A stretch of DNA of 64,000 bases from an uncultured Lachnospiraceae bacterium (GTDB lineage Bacteria > Bacillota > Clostridia > Lachnospirales > Lachnospiraceae): assembly GCA_900554205.1 (NCBI GenBank), contig USGM01000001.1, positions 25,024 to 89,023 on the forward strand, written 5' to 3'. A model generated the notes under the pieces. That model did no database searches. It worked only from the letters and a program-made list of their open reading frames with translations, and was not told the DNA's origin. A program made the position numbers and the translations under genes. Shown here piece by piece: positions 43,731 through 52,144 of the stretch (position 1 is the stretch's first letter; each line of letters opens with the position of its first letter).

Positions 43731-45233
43731 ATGAGCAGTATGAGAGGGATAGACACCCCGGTAAGGCAGCGGAGACGAAGAGTGTTCAAGGAGGTAGCAA
43801 ACCTTGCCTACCACTCGACCAACCTGAAGGATGACATGGAGGCGCTTCCCTACAAGATCGTAGATTACGAAGAATCCCAGTATTGGGAGAGTGTGTACCG
43901 CGACCGTGCAATTATCCGTGAGAGAATCCGGCTTGCCATGGGAATGAGCCTGCGTCCGGAGAACAGAGAGCATCCGGGACACCTGACACAGGGGCTGGAG
44001 GAGAGTAATATTGATGAAAAGTATTACGAGCCGCCGCTGATGCAGGTCATTCCGTCGGCGTGCAATGCCTGTCCCGAGAACCGCTATGAGGTGACAAGCT
44101 CCTGCATGGGCTGCCTTGCGCATCCCTGCCAGAGTGTGTGCCCGCGGGGCGCGATTTCCATGAAGGACGGGAAATCCGTCATTGATCAGGCGAAATGTGT
44201 CAAGTGCGGAAAGTGTAAGGAGGTATGTCCTTACGATGCCATCTGTCACAAGGAACGCCCCTGTAAGGCGGCGTGCGGTGTAAATGCCATCAAATCGGAC
44301 AAGGTCGGCAGGGCGTTTATTGATGAGGAAATGTGCGTCTCCTGCGGTATGTGTATGGTGAGCTGTCCGTTCGGCGCGATTGCGGATAAATCGCAGATTT
44401 TCCAGCTGATCCGTGCCATGCAGTCCGGCAGAACCATTATTGCACAGGTAGCTCCTGCGTTTGCGGGACAGTTCGGGCCGAAGGTAACGCCGGACATGTT
44501 CAAGACGGCATTGAAGGAGCTTGGCTTTGCAGATGTCTATGAGACAGCGCTCGGCGCGGACATGGGCTGCATGAATGAGGCAGAGCATTATGTGAACGAG
44601 GTGGCGACCGGGAAGCAGGACTTTGCATTGACTTCCTGCTGTCCCTCATGGTCAGTCATGGCGAAAAATCTCTTCCCGGAGACGATCGACAAGATCAGCA
44701 ATGAGCTGACACCCATGGTTGCGACGGCAAGGATTATCAAGCAGGAGCATCCCGAGGCGTCGGTGGTGTTCATCGGACCCTGTGCTTCAAAGAAGCTGGA
44801 GGCGAGCCGGAGAACGGTGCGTTCGGATGTCGATTTCGTCATTACCTTCGAGGAACTGACGGGAATGTTCGAGGCGAAGGGGATTCTGCTGGATGAAATC
44901 AAGGCGATGGACGAGATGCAGGATGCAACCGGTGCGGGACGTGGCTACGGCGTTGCGGGCGGCGTTGCAAACGCGATTGAGAAGTGCATCGAGACCTATT
45001 ATCCCGGAACTGAGGTAAAGATTGAGCACGCAGAGGGACTTGCGGAATGCCGGAAGATGCTGCTGCTCGCAAAGGCGGGAAAGAAGAACGGTTATCTGAT
45101 CGAGGGAATGGCATGCCCGGGCGGCTGCGTCGCCGGAGCGGGAACGAATATTGCGGTCTGCCAGGCGGCGAAGGAGGTCGCAAAGTTCAAGGCGGCAGCG
45201 AAGGATGCGCTCCCGAAGGAAGCGGAGGAGTAA
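43731..45233 (+). CDS. [FeFe] hydrogenase, group-B-like
   Basis: A 500-residue iron-sulfur enzyme for H2 production or uptake. N-terminal Cys-rich part: CNACPENRYEVTSSCMGC (near residue 105), CVKCGKCKEVCP and CVSCGMCMVSCPFG (two ferredoxin-like 4Fe-4S sites). H-cluster motifs: L1 TSCCPSW near 302, L2 GPCASKKLE near 345 (rather than the MPCxxKxxE of group A), and L3 GMACPGGCVAGAG near 460. No NADH-binding subunits are adjacent, so it is probably ferredoxin-linked. ATG 43731 follows AAAGGCGG; earlier in-frame starts exist at 43662 and 43698. Confidence 0.88.
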   Translation: MSSMRGIDTPVRQRRRRVFKEVANLAYHSTNLKDDMEALPYKIVDYEESQYWESVYRDRAIIRERIRLAMGMSLRPENREHPGHLTQGLEESNIDEKYYEPPLMQVIPSACNACPENRYEVTSSCMGCLAHPCQSVCPRGAISMKDGKSVIDQAKCVKCGKCKEVCPYDAICHKERPCKAACGVNAIKSDKVGRAFIDEEMCVSCGMCMVSCPFGAIADKSQIFQLIRAMQSGRTIIAQVAPAFAGQFGPKVTPDMFKTALKELGFADVYETALGADMGCMNEAEHYVNEVATGKQDFALTSCCPSWSVMAKNLFPETIDKISNELTPMVATARIIKQEHPEASVVFIGPCASKKLEASRRTVRSDVDFVITFEELTGMFEAKGILLDEIKAMDEMQDATGAGRGYGVAGGVANAIEKCIETYYPGTEVKIEHAEGLAECRKMLLLAKAGKKNGYLIEGMACPGGCVAGAGTNIAVCQAAKEVAKFKAAAKDALPKEAEE

Positions 45234-45256
45234 TGGCGGCTTTCCGAAAGTCGATA

Positions 45257-45285
45257 TTGCGTTTTGGCGGAAAAGAGACTACAAT
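45257..45285 (+). promoter_or_regulatory. Promoter of gltX
   Basis: TTGCGT, 17-bp spacer, TACAAT, ending 39 nt before the gltX start. Confidence 0.65.
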
Positions 45286-45324
45286 AGTTCTACATGTCTA
45301 TGAAAGAGAAATGAGGAATTGACC

Positions 45325-46779
45325 ATGAAAATCAGAACCAGATATGCGCCCAGCCCGACAGGCAGGATGCATGTGGGAAATTTGCGTTCCGCGCTGTATG
45401 AATTTCTGATCGCAAAGCATGCGGGCGGAGACTTTATGCTCCGTATCGAGGACACGGATCAGGAACGTTTCGTCGAGGGCGCAACGGAGATCATCTACCG
45501 CACGCTTGCAAAGACGGGGCTTGTCCATGACGAAGGTCCGGACAAGGACGGCGGCTATGGTCCGTATGTCCAGAGCGAAAGAATGAAGACCGGCATTTAT
45601 ATGAAATATGCGAAGGAGCTTATTGATAAGGGTGAGGCCTATTATTGCTTCTGTGACAAGGAGCGTCTTGCGTCCCTGAAGACGGAGGTGGTCGAGGGCA
45701 AGGAGATCACCATGTACGATAAGCACTGCCTGCATCTCTCCAAGGAGGAGGTTGAGGCGAATCTGGCGGCGGGAAAGCCTTTTGTCATCAGACAGAACAA
45801 CCCGACCGAGGGTACGACAACCTTCCATGACGAGCTGTACGGAGACATTACGGTCGAGAACAAAGAGCTGGACGATATGATCCTGATTAAGTCCGACGGT
45901 TATCCGACCTACAATTTTGCAAACGTTGTCGATGACCATACAATGAATATCACGCATGTGGTAAGAGGAAATGAATACCTTTCCTCCTCGCCGAAGTATG
46001 TCCGTCTCTATGACGCGTTCGGCTGGGAGGTTCCGGTCTATGTACACCTTCCGCTGATCACGGATGAGAACCATAAGAAGCTCTCCAAGCGAAGCGGACA
46101 TTCCTCCTTTGAGGATCTGCTGGAGCAGGGCTTTGTCACGGAGGCGATTGTGAACTATATCGCACTGCTCGGATGGAGTCCGGAGGACAACCGCGAGATG
46201 TTCACGCTGGACGAGCTTATAAAGGAGTTTGACTATCACAGGATCAGCAAATCGCCCGCCGTGTTTGACATTGTGAAGCTGCGCTGGATGAACGGCGAAT
46301 ATATCAAGGCGATGGACTTCGATAAGTTTTATGAGATGGCGGAGCCTTATCTGAAGAAGGTGCTGACAAAGGATCTTGACTTAAAGAAGATTGCGGGCAT
46401 GGTAAAGACCCGTATCGAAGTGTTCCCCGACATTGAGGGGCAGGTGGATTTCTTCGAGGAGCTGCCTGAATATGATGTGGCGATGTATACGCACAAGAAG
46501 ATGAAGACCGACAGTGCATCTTCGCTGCAGGTATTAAAGGATGTACTTCCGATGCTGGAGGCGCAGGAGGATTACAGTAATGACGGTCTGTATCAGATGC
46601 TGCTTCAGTATGTGGAGGAGAAAGGTGTGAAGAACGGCTATGTGATGTGGCCGATCCGAACGGCTGTATCCGGTAAGCAGATGACTCCCGCCGGTGCCAC
46701 AGAGATCATGGAGCTTCTGGGCAAGGAGGAGACATTAAAGAGAATCAGGAAGGGCATAGAGAAACTCGAAAATGCCTGA
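45325..46779 (+). CDS. gltX: Glutamyl-tRNA synthetase
   Basis: Charges tRNA-Glu (and perhaps tRNA-Gln for the amidotransferase route). 484 residues. The HIGH equivalent is PSPTGRMHVGNLRSALYEF at about residues 8-26, and KMSKS is represented by KKLSKR near 252. FMLRIEDTDQERF and the C-terminal anticodon-binding region are typical. ATG 45325 is 7 nt after GAGGAATT; a TTG two codons earlier is unlikely. The end overlaps the helicase gene by 8 nt. Confidence 0.97.
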   Translation: MKIRTRYAPSPTGRMHVGNLRSALYEFLIAKHAGGDFMLRIEDTDQERFVEGATEIIYRTLAKTGLVHDEGPDKDGGYGPYVQSERMKTGIYMKYAKELIDKGEAYYCFCDKERLASLKTEVVEGKEITMYDKHCLHLSKEEVEANLAAGKPFVIRQNNPTEGTTTFHDELYGDITVENKELDDMILIKSDGYPTYNFANVVDDHTMNITHVVRGNEYLSSSPKYVRLYDAFGWEVPVYVHLPLITDENHKKLSKRSGHSSFEDLLEQGFVTEAIVNYIALLGWSPEDNREMFTLDELIKEFDYHRISKSPAVFDIVKLRWMNGEYIKAMDFDKFYEMAEPYLKKVLTKDLDLKKIAGMVKTRIEVFPDIEGQVDFFEELPEYDVAMYTHKKMKTDSASSLQVLKDVLPMLEAQEDYSNDGLYQMLLQYVEEKGVKNGYVMWPIRTAVSGKQMTPAGATEIMELLGKEETLKRIRKGIEKLENA

Positions 46780-48637
46780 TCTGAGTAAGATGAATGAGGC
46801 ACAGCGATGTGCCGTCACCTGGGGAGAGGGGCCGCTGCTCTTGCTGGCGGGCCCCGGCTCCGGGAAAACCTATACCGTCACAAACCGTATTCTTTATCTG
46901 ATCGAACAGGGTGTTCCACCCGAAGAAATCCTCGTTATCACCTTTACAAAAGAAGCCGCGGAGGCAATGCAGCAGCGTTTCCGGAAAATGTCGGGCGGAA
47001 ATTATCCGGTTATTTTCGGTACCTTCCATTCTGTCTTTTACCATATCCTGTTGGAATCTGAGAGAGCAAAACATCTGAAACTCCTCACCGATCGTGAAAA
47101 GAAAAAGATCCTGTATTCCATAGTAAAACAATTACAAACCGGTGCGGGCGGAGCCATCCCGAATGCGGACTATTCGGAGGATATTCCACGCATCCTGGCA
47201 GCAATCAGCCTGTACAAAAATACTGTTGACCTCGGTCGTGCGACAGCGGAAATGCCTTCCGAGTGGCGGGCGCATTTTGATAAAATCATGGAGAGCTATT
47301 CCTTGGAGATGCGGAAAAACAGAGGCATTGATTTTGACGATATGCTCTTTGCGTGTAAGAGACTTCTCGAGACGGATCAGTCGTTCCGAAGCAGCTGGCA
47401 GAGGCGGTTCCGGCACATATTGATCGATGAATTTCAGGATTGCAATCCGGTCCAGTATGAGGTGATAAAGCTGCTGTCCGAGGCTCCGCATAACATTTTT
47501 GCTGTCGGGGACGACGACCAGTCCATCTATGGCTTCCGTGGGGCAGACCCGGATATTATGAGGCGTTTTGCAGACGAATTTGCAGCGAGGCGGCTTCTGT
47601 TAAATCTCAATTACCGCTGTAGGAGAGAGATTGTCACGGCGTCACTGGCGGTCATCGGAGAAAACAGGAACCGTTTCCCGAAGGAATTACAGGCAGCGGA
47701 AAACAGTGGCGACAGGGCGCTGGCACTCCGACATTTCACCGACAGAAAGGAACAGGATGCCTGGCTTTTGAGGGAGGCGGAGCAATGGAAGTCCCGGGCT
47801 GTCGGCCGCTTAAGCTGTGCGATTCTTTTCAGAACAAATTCTGCCATGCAGCGTGTGGCGGCGCTCCTGCATGGGAATGGTATTCCGTTTGGCATGAGGG
47901 ATGAGGGAAAAAGTATTTATGAGCATTTTATTGTGAAGGACATCATGGCATATTTCGTATTGGCATCCGGGGATTGGCGCAGGGAGCTTCTGCTCCGGGT
48001 CATCAACCGTCCTTCCCGCTATATCAGCAGGGAGGCGGTGGGAGAGGGAAGGACGCTTGCTGAGATACGAACATATTACAAAGAGTGCGACATCGATGAG
48101 AGAGTGCGTGATAATTGTCTGGACAGGCTGGAACGGCTGGAACAGCAGCTGCGTTCCCTCGGGAAGATGTCGCCGGGGCTTGCCGTTTCCTATCTTTTAA
48201 AGGCGGTAGGTTACGAGGAATATCTTAGGAGTATTTCCGGGGGAAACAAGGAGCGGCTGACAAAGTGGCTGGAGCTTACCGAATGGTTCCGAAATGATGC
48301 GGCACGCTATGGGGATTTTAAAGAGTGGAAGGCGGCGCAGGAGGCTTATACGGAGACGGCGCTGCAAAGGAAGAAGGCTGTGCCGGAGGAAGCCTTGCAG
48401 CTGATGACGGTTCACAGCGCAAAGGGACTTGAATTTGACAGGGTGATTATCCCGGACTGCAACGAAAGGAACTTTCCGTTGGGGGAAATGCAGAGCAGGG
48501 AGACGATAGAGGAGGAGCGTAGGATCTTCTATGTCGCCCTGACAAGGGCAAAGAAAAATCTGGAGCTGCTGTATCTCACAGGAGATCAGACGCGCCCCAG
48601 ACTTCCGTCCAGATTTTTAAATCCGCTATTGAAATGA
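46772..48637 (+). CDS. UvrD/PcrA-like superfamily 1 DNA helicase (short)
   Basis: A 621-residue ATP-dependent 3'-5' helicase. Motif order: Q motif LSKMNEAQRCAV, Walker A AGPGSGKTYT near residue 27, GTFHSVFYHIL, DEFQDCNPVQ near 218, GDDDQSIYGFRGADPDI near 249, NYRCRREI near 281, VHSAKGLEFDRVIIPDCNE near 548 and VALTRAKKNL near 588. It is about 100 residues shorter than PcrA, mainly in the 2B region and C-terminal tail. Likely a repair or recombination helicase; it is not necessarily PcrA itself. Confidence 0.92.
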   Translation: MPDLSKMNEAQRCAVTWGEGPLLLLAGPGSGKTYTVTNRILYLIEQGVPPEEILVITFTKEAAEAMQQRFRKMSGGNYPVIFGTFHSVFYHILLESERAKHLKLLTDREKKKILYSIVKQLQTGAGGAIPNADYSEDIPRILAAISLYKNTVDLGRATAEMPSEWRAHFDKIMESYSLEMRKNRGIDFDDMLFACKRLLETDQSFRSSWQRRFRHILIDEFQDCNPVQYEVIKLLSEAPHNIFAVGDDDQSIYGFRGADPDIMRRFADEFAARRLLLNLNYRCRREIVTASLAVIGENRNRFPKELQAAENSGDRALALRHFTDRKEQDAWLLREAEQWKSRAVGRLSCAILFRTNSAMQRVAALLHGNGIPFGMRDEGKSIYEHFIVKDIMAYFVLASGDWRRELLLRVINRPSRYISREAVGEGRTLAEIRTYYKECDIDERVRDNCLDRLERLEQQLRSLGKMSPGLAVSYLLKAVGYEEYLRSISGGNKERLTKWLELTEWFRNDAARYGDFKEWKAAQEAYTETALQRKKAVPEEALQLMTVHSAKGLEFDRVIIPDCNERNFPLGEMQSRETIEEERRIFYVALTRAKKNLELLYLTGDQTRPRLPSRFLNPLLK

Positions 48638-48648
48638 AAAACAATGAG

Positions 48649-48981
48649 TTATTCTTCCTCGTCGTCCGCATCGATCAGCTCGTCAAATTCGCAGCTGTCG
48701 AGGTACTCGTCAAAGGCATCCGTCACCTTCTCGTACTCGGCATCGTCGTCGATGTAGAGAAGTTCAGGCTCCTCATTCGGGTCGTCCGGGTTTTCACGGT
48801 AGCCGTAAAACCATACCTCACCGTCTTCATTTTCGCCATCCTCATTCAAAGGAAGGAGCACAATATAATCCTTTTCCTCTACCGTGAGGATCGTAATCAC
48901 CGCACAGTTGACATTGGTGCCGTCGTCCAGCTCAAGCTCTACGGTCATTTCTTCATCATCATAATCTTTATTCTTTCCCAT
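48649..48981 (-). CDS. DUF1292 (YrzB-like) protein
   Basis: A very acidic 110-residue protein. ELELDDGTNVNCAVITILTV and KDYIVLLPLNEDGENEDGE are the DUF1292 signature; in Bacillus the relative YrzB follows yrrK, but here the gene stands alone. Function is unknown. Strong site AGGAGG precedes the start, and a TTGCAA-17-TATACT promoter lies at 49006-49034. Convergent with the helicase gene, 11 nt apart. Confidence 0.92.
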   Translation of the reverse strand: MGKNKDYDDEEMTVELELDDGTNVNCAVITILTVEEKDYIVLLPLNEDGENEDGEVWFYGYRENPDDPNEEPELLYIDDDAEYEKVTDAFDEYLDSCEFDELIDADDEEE

Positions 48982-49005
48982 GGCAGCCTCCTGACTTTTT
49001 TTATT

Positions 49006-49034
49006 AGTATACCCTTTTTCAATTCAATTTGCAA
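49006..49034 (-). promoter_or_regulatory. Promoter of the DUF1292 gene
   Basis: On the minus strand TTGCAA, 17-bp spacer, TATACT. The -35 is palindromic and is shared with the plus-strand promoter at 49029-49056. Confidence 0.7.
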
Positions 49035-49056
49035 TATTTCTGTAATATGTTACAAT
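49029..49056 (+). promoter_or_regulatory. Promoter reading into the structured element
   Basis: TTGCAA, 16-bp spacer, TGT-extended TACAAT. The predicted start is near 49063, two bases before the element at 49065-49227. Confidence 0.6.
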
Positions 49057-49064
49057 GTAACCTG

Positions 49065-49227
49065 TAACAGTTCAGCCATGAACATGCGTGTTCGCAAAAT
49101 CATGCTCGCATGATTTTGTGAATCGACATGTTCATGAGATGAGCGCCCGCCTATGAGCAAAGCTAGTCGCGGCAGCGACGGGAAGCGCGTGAGCGCGGCT
49201 TTGCGAATGGGAGCGGCTGAACTGTTA
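49065..49227 (+). ncRNA. 163-nt structured RNA candidate or MITE with 13-bp terminal inverted repeats
   Basis: Perfect outer stem TAACAGTTCAGCC (49065-49077) with GGCTGAACTGTTA (49215-49227). Arm 1: CATGAACATG (49077-49086) with CATGTTCATG (49127-49136), capped by a 14-bp stem 49091-49104/49109-49122 with one G-T pair and loop ctcg. Arm 2: GCAAAGC (49157-49163) with GCTTTGC (49198-49204), holding hairpins GTCGC-ggca-GCGAC and GCGC-gtga-GCGC, the latter a GNRA tetraloop. It would be transcribed almost from its first base into the leader of the NlpC gene. Whether it is RNA or a mobile palindromic element is open. Confidence 0.65.
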
Positions 49228-49297
49228 GGAAGAGTGACGTTGCGCAAGTTTATGAGGGTTCGCAATTATTTGAACTCTGTATACGGAGGATAAAGTC

Positions 49298-50665
49298 ATG
49301 AAATACAAGCTGATAAGTGTTTTTATCGTGGGGCTGCTCGCTGCCGGACTCTATTCGGAGGCGGCATCTACCGCGGGTGAGGACGTAGGGCAGCCGTCGG
49401 CGGATGGACAGATACAGGCGCAGTCAGACGATGCCGTGCAGGATGCGGCTGAGCCGCAGGCATCCCTCGACATGTACGGAGGAATCCGGGCAAGCCTTGA
49501 TTGGAACAGCATACCGTATCTGGATGTTCCGGATCAGGTGACACCACTGACGGGCAGCTTTGGCTCGGAGGCGGTGCCTATGACGCAGGCAGGAGTCGAA
49601 GCGCGGGAGGAAATCGCAGTGCAGGGTGGGAATGCAGCACAGGAAGATGTAGCTGCACAGGAAGGCCCTGTGGCGCAGGAATTTGTACCGGGGGAGACGG
49701 ACGAAGAGGAAGCTGAGAGCGAGTATGCCGATCTTGCACTCGCAAATGTGACACATTATGTCAACGTCAGAACTGAGCCGAACACGTCGAGCACCATCGT
49801 GGGAAAGATTTATCATGGCGCGGTGGCGCAGATTTTAGAGACGATGGATGGAGAGGACGGAGAATGGTTCCGCATTGTCTCCGGCAATGTGGAGGGATAT
49901 ATAAAGTCGGAATTTTTTCTGTACGGAGCGGCGGCAGAGGATGCGATCGAGGATTATGTCACGAGATATGCCGTTGTGGAGGTAGACAGACTGAATGTGC
50001 GCAAGGAGGCGGACGTAGAGTCCGGCAGGATCGGCTATGTTGACAGAGGGGAAAAGGTAGAGATTCTCGAAAACCTCGGTGACTGGATGAAGGTTCAGTA
50101 CACGGAGTCAAAGACGGGATATGTCGCCGCCCAGTATGTCACGGTGAAGGAAGAGTTTGTCTATGCAAAGACACTGGAGGAGGAAGCGGCAGAGCTTGCG
50201 GCTAAGAGGGCGCTTGAGGAGAGACAGAGTGTGCCTGAGACGGCTGCGGCTGAGAATACGACAGTGGTTGCGACACCGCCGTCCGGCGATTATAGCACCA
50301 GCTCCGAGCTGCGGGCGGAGATTGTCGACTATGCGATGCAGTTCCTCGGAAACCGTTATGTGCATGGCGGAAGCTCTTTGGAGAGCGGTACGGACTGTTC
50401 CGGCTTTACCAGCCTGATCTATGCAGTGTTCGGCTATTCGGTCAGCAGGACACCAAGCGGTCAGCTGTCCAGCTCAGGAAGAAGCATTGACTACAGCGAG
50501 GCGCAGCCGGGAGACATTATCTGTTACGGCTCTAAGAAATGTACGCATGTCGGACTGTATATCGGCGGTGGTCAGATCATACACTCCGCTAATTCCAGAA
50601 AAGGTGTCATTATCAGTGACGCAACCTATGATAACATTCTGGGTGTCAAGAATGTGATCGATTAG
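49298..50665 (+). CDS. Secreted SH3-domain NlpC/P60 cell-wall hydrolase
   Basis: A 455-residue extracellular peptidoglycan endopeptidase. Signal peptide (about 1-22), then a disordered Ala/Gln/Glu-rich stretch to about 145, bacterial SH3 domains at about 150-210 (ANVTHYVNVRTEPNTSSTIVG) and 225-290 (VEVDRLNVRKEADVESGRIGYV), a helical linker, and an NlpC/P60 domain from about 330. Catalytic residues: Cys in TDCSGFTS, His in CTHVGLYIG and His in IIHSANS. Cleaves cell-wall stem peptides. GGAGGAT precedes ATG 49298, downstream of the structured element. Confidence 0.92.
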   Translation: MKYKLISVFIVGLLAAGLYSEAASTAGEDVGQPSADGQIQAQSDDAVQDAAEPQASLDMYGGIRASLDWNSIPYLDVPDQVTPLTGSFGSEAVPMTQAGVEAREEIAVQGGNAAQEDVAAQEGPVAQEFVPGETDEEEAESEYADLALANVTHYVNVRTEPNTSSTIVGKIYHGAVAQILETMDGEDGEWFRIVSGNVEGYIKSEFFLYGAAAEDAIEDYVTRYAVVEVDRLNVRKEADVESGRIGYVDRGEKVEILENLGDWMKVQYTESKTGYVAAQYVTVKEEFVYAKTLEEEAAELAAKRALEERQSVPETAAAENTTVVATPPSGDYSTSSELRAEIVDYAMQFLGNRYVHGGSSLESGTDCSGFTSLIYAVFGYSVSRTPSGQLSSSGRSIDYSEAQPGDIICYGSKKCTHVGLYIGGGQIIHSANSRKGVIISDATYDNILGVKNVID

Positions 50666-51996
50666 TTGCTGCCAAGAATATCGGAGCGGGTCAGTACCCA
50701 GTCGCCGAAAATTTCCGCGCAGCGCGTCTGAAGATCGGACAGCCGGAGGGTCACGCCGCCGTAACTGCGGATGCCGTGCTGTGCCGCCAGTTCTTCGGTG
50801 TAGTCCTCCAGAAGATAGACATTTTCCAGACGGACAGGGCCGCTCACATAATGACAGACAAGGGGAAGGACACCGGAGGCTTCCCGATTGAGTGATACAC
50901 CGTCCTCCGTCACATGGAAGGTGACCCACGCCATGCCCTCCAGCATGGAGAGTGTCTGCTTCTGCGTGGAGACATAGTTGCCGAGGGAATAATAGCAGAG
51001 GGAAGTGTTGGCGTTCTCCGAGACGATCTCCTCGATCGGCTGCGGAACATGGGGATGGGTGCCGATGATGAGATCGGCTCCCGCCTGCGTCATTTCCTCT
51101 GCAAATTTTTTCTGGTAGCTGGAGGGTTTGGACTGGTATTCCGTTCCCCAGTGGGGGAAGACAATGACGATGTCGGCGAGCTCGTCAGCCTTCTGGATGT
51201 CTTCCAGAACCTTTGGATTCAGCGTGGTAAAATCAATCAGCCCGTTCTTTTCGTTGTAGGCGCAAAGCATACTCAGATGCTCACGCAGATCGGACGGGAT
51301 TGTCTGTGCGTTCGGCCCGTAGGTATAGTTCAGCACGGCAAAAGTGACATCGCCGACGGTCAGGAGAGGAATGTCCTCAGCGGGAACATTTTCTCTGTCA
51401 TAGATACCTGTCATCAGAATTTCGGGATGCTTTTCATTCCAATAGGCAACGCAGCTGCGGATGCCCTTTACACCCTGATCGGCGGCGTGATTTGTCGCGT
51501 GTAGGACAACGTTAAAGCCAGCCGCAGCGATGGCATCTCCCACCTCGGTAGGAGAGTTGAAGCGCGGGTAGCCGGAAAAACCGAGTTCATTTCCGCCTAA
51601 GATCGTCTCCTGATTGATGACCCGGATGTCGGCGGTATCCAGAAAATCAGTGATATTCTGAAAGAGGAAGGAATAATCATAGGTGCCGTCCGAGAGCTTG
51701 CCGGTGTTGACGATACCCATGTGCATGAGGTTATCGCCGAGCGCCATGAGGGAAATGTCGTACTCCTCAAAGGGCGGTTCGGTTGGCTCAGGGGTCGGTG
51801 TCGGCTCCGGAGTGGCAGTCGGTTCCGGCGTGGAGACTTCCGGCGAAACGGCAGCCTGTTCGCTGGAAGAGACGGTGAACAGTGTTGGAAGACCCTGACT
51901 GTCCGGCAGGAAGGAATATACGATCAGCCCAGCAAGAACCAGTACCGGAATTATAATGGCTAAGAAATATTTCTTTTTCGGTTGAAAATTTTTCAC
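50662..51996 (-). CDS. CapA-family (PGA_cap) metallophosphatase-like protein
   Basis: A 444-residue membrane-anchored protein. One helix near residues 10-28, then a Pro/Thr/Glu repeat linker (TPEPTPTPEPTEPP), then the CapA calcineurin-like domain: ISLMALGDNLMHMG, INQETILGG, LHATNHAADQG, IVFPHWGTEYQ and IIGTHPHVPQPIEEI hold the metal-site His/Asp/Asn residues. Named for poly-gamma-glutamate capsule export, but stand-alone copies are of unknown role. GTG 51996 has AGGAGGA 8 nt upstream; a longer ATG start at 52032 lacks a site. Its stop codon overlaps that of the NlpC gene on the other strand. Confidence 0.88.
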   Translation of the reverse strand: MKNFQPKKKYFLAIIIPVLVLAGLIVYSFLPDSQGLPTLFTVSSSEQAAVSPEVSTPEPTATPEPTPTPEPTEPPFEEYDISLMALGDNLMHMGIVNTGKLSDGTYDYSFLFQNITDFLDTADIRVINQETILGGNELGFSGYPRFNSPTEVGDAIAAAGFNVVLHATNHAADQGVKGIRSCVAYWNEKHPEILMTGIYDRENVPAEDIPLLTVGDVTFAVLNYTYGPNAQTIPSDLREHLSMLCAYNEKNGLIDFTTLNPKVLEDIQKADELADIVIVFPHWGTEYQSKPSSYQKKFAEEMTQAGADLIIGTHPHVPQPIEEIVSENANTSLCYYSLGNYVSTQKQTLSMLEGMAWVTFHVTEDGVSLNREASGVLPLVCHYVSGPVRLENVYLLEDYTEELAAQHGIRSYGGVTLRLSDLQTRCAEIFGDWVLTRSDILGSN

Positions 51997-52027
51997 TGGA
52001 AAAATCCTCCTGTTTTCTACTCCTTGT

Positions 52028-52055
52028 ATCATATCGTATTTTGGATATTTGTCAA
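52028..52055 (-). promoter_or_regulatory. Promoter of the CapA-like gene
   Basis: On the minus strand TTGACA, 16-bp spacer, TATGAT. Confidence 0.75.
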
Positions 52056-52076
52056 TTCAATGATGAAAAAGTCGTC

Positions 52077-52105
52077 TTGTGATTTTCCGGCACATACTTT
52101 ATAAT
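52077..52105 (+). promoter_or_regulatory. Promoter of the GH13-like gene
   Basis: TTGTGA, 17-bp spacer, TATAAT, 39 nt before the start codon and divergent from the CapA promoter. Confidence 0.7.
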
Positions 52106-52144
52106 GGAACAGACAGCATACGGAGAAAGGACTTGTGACGATAT

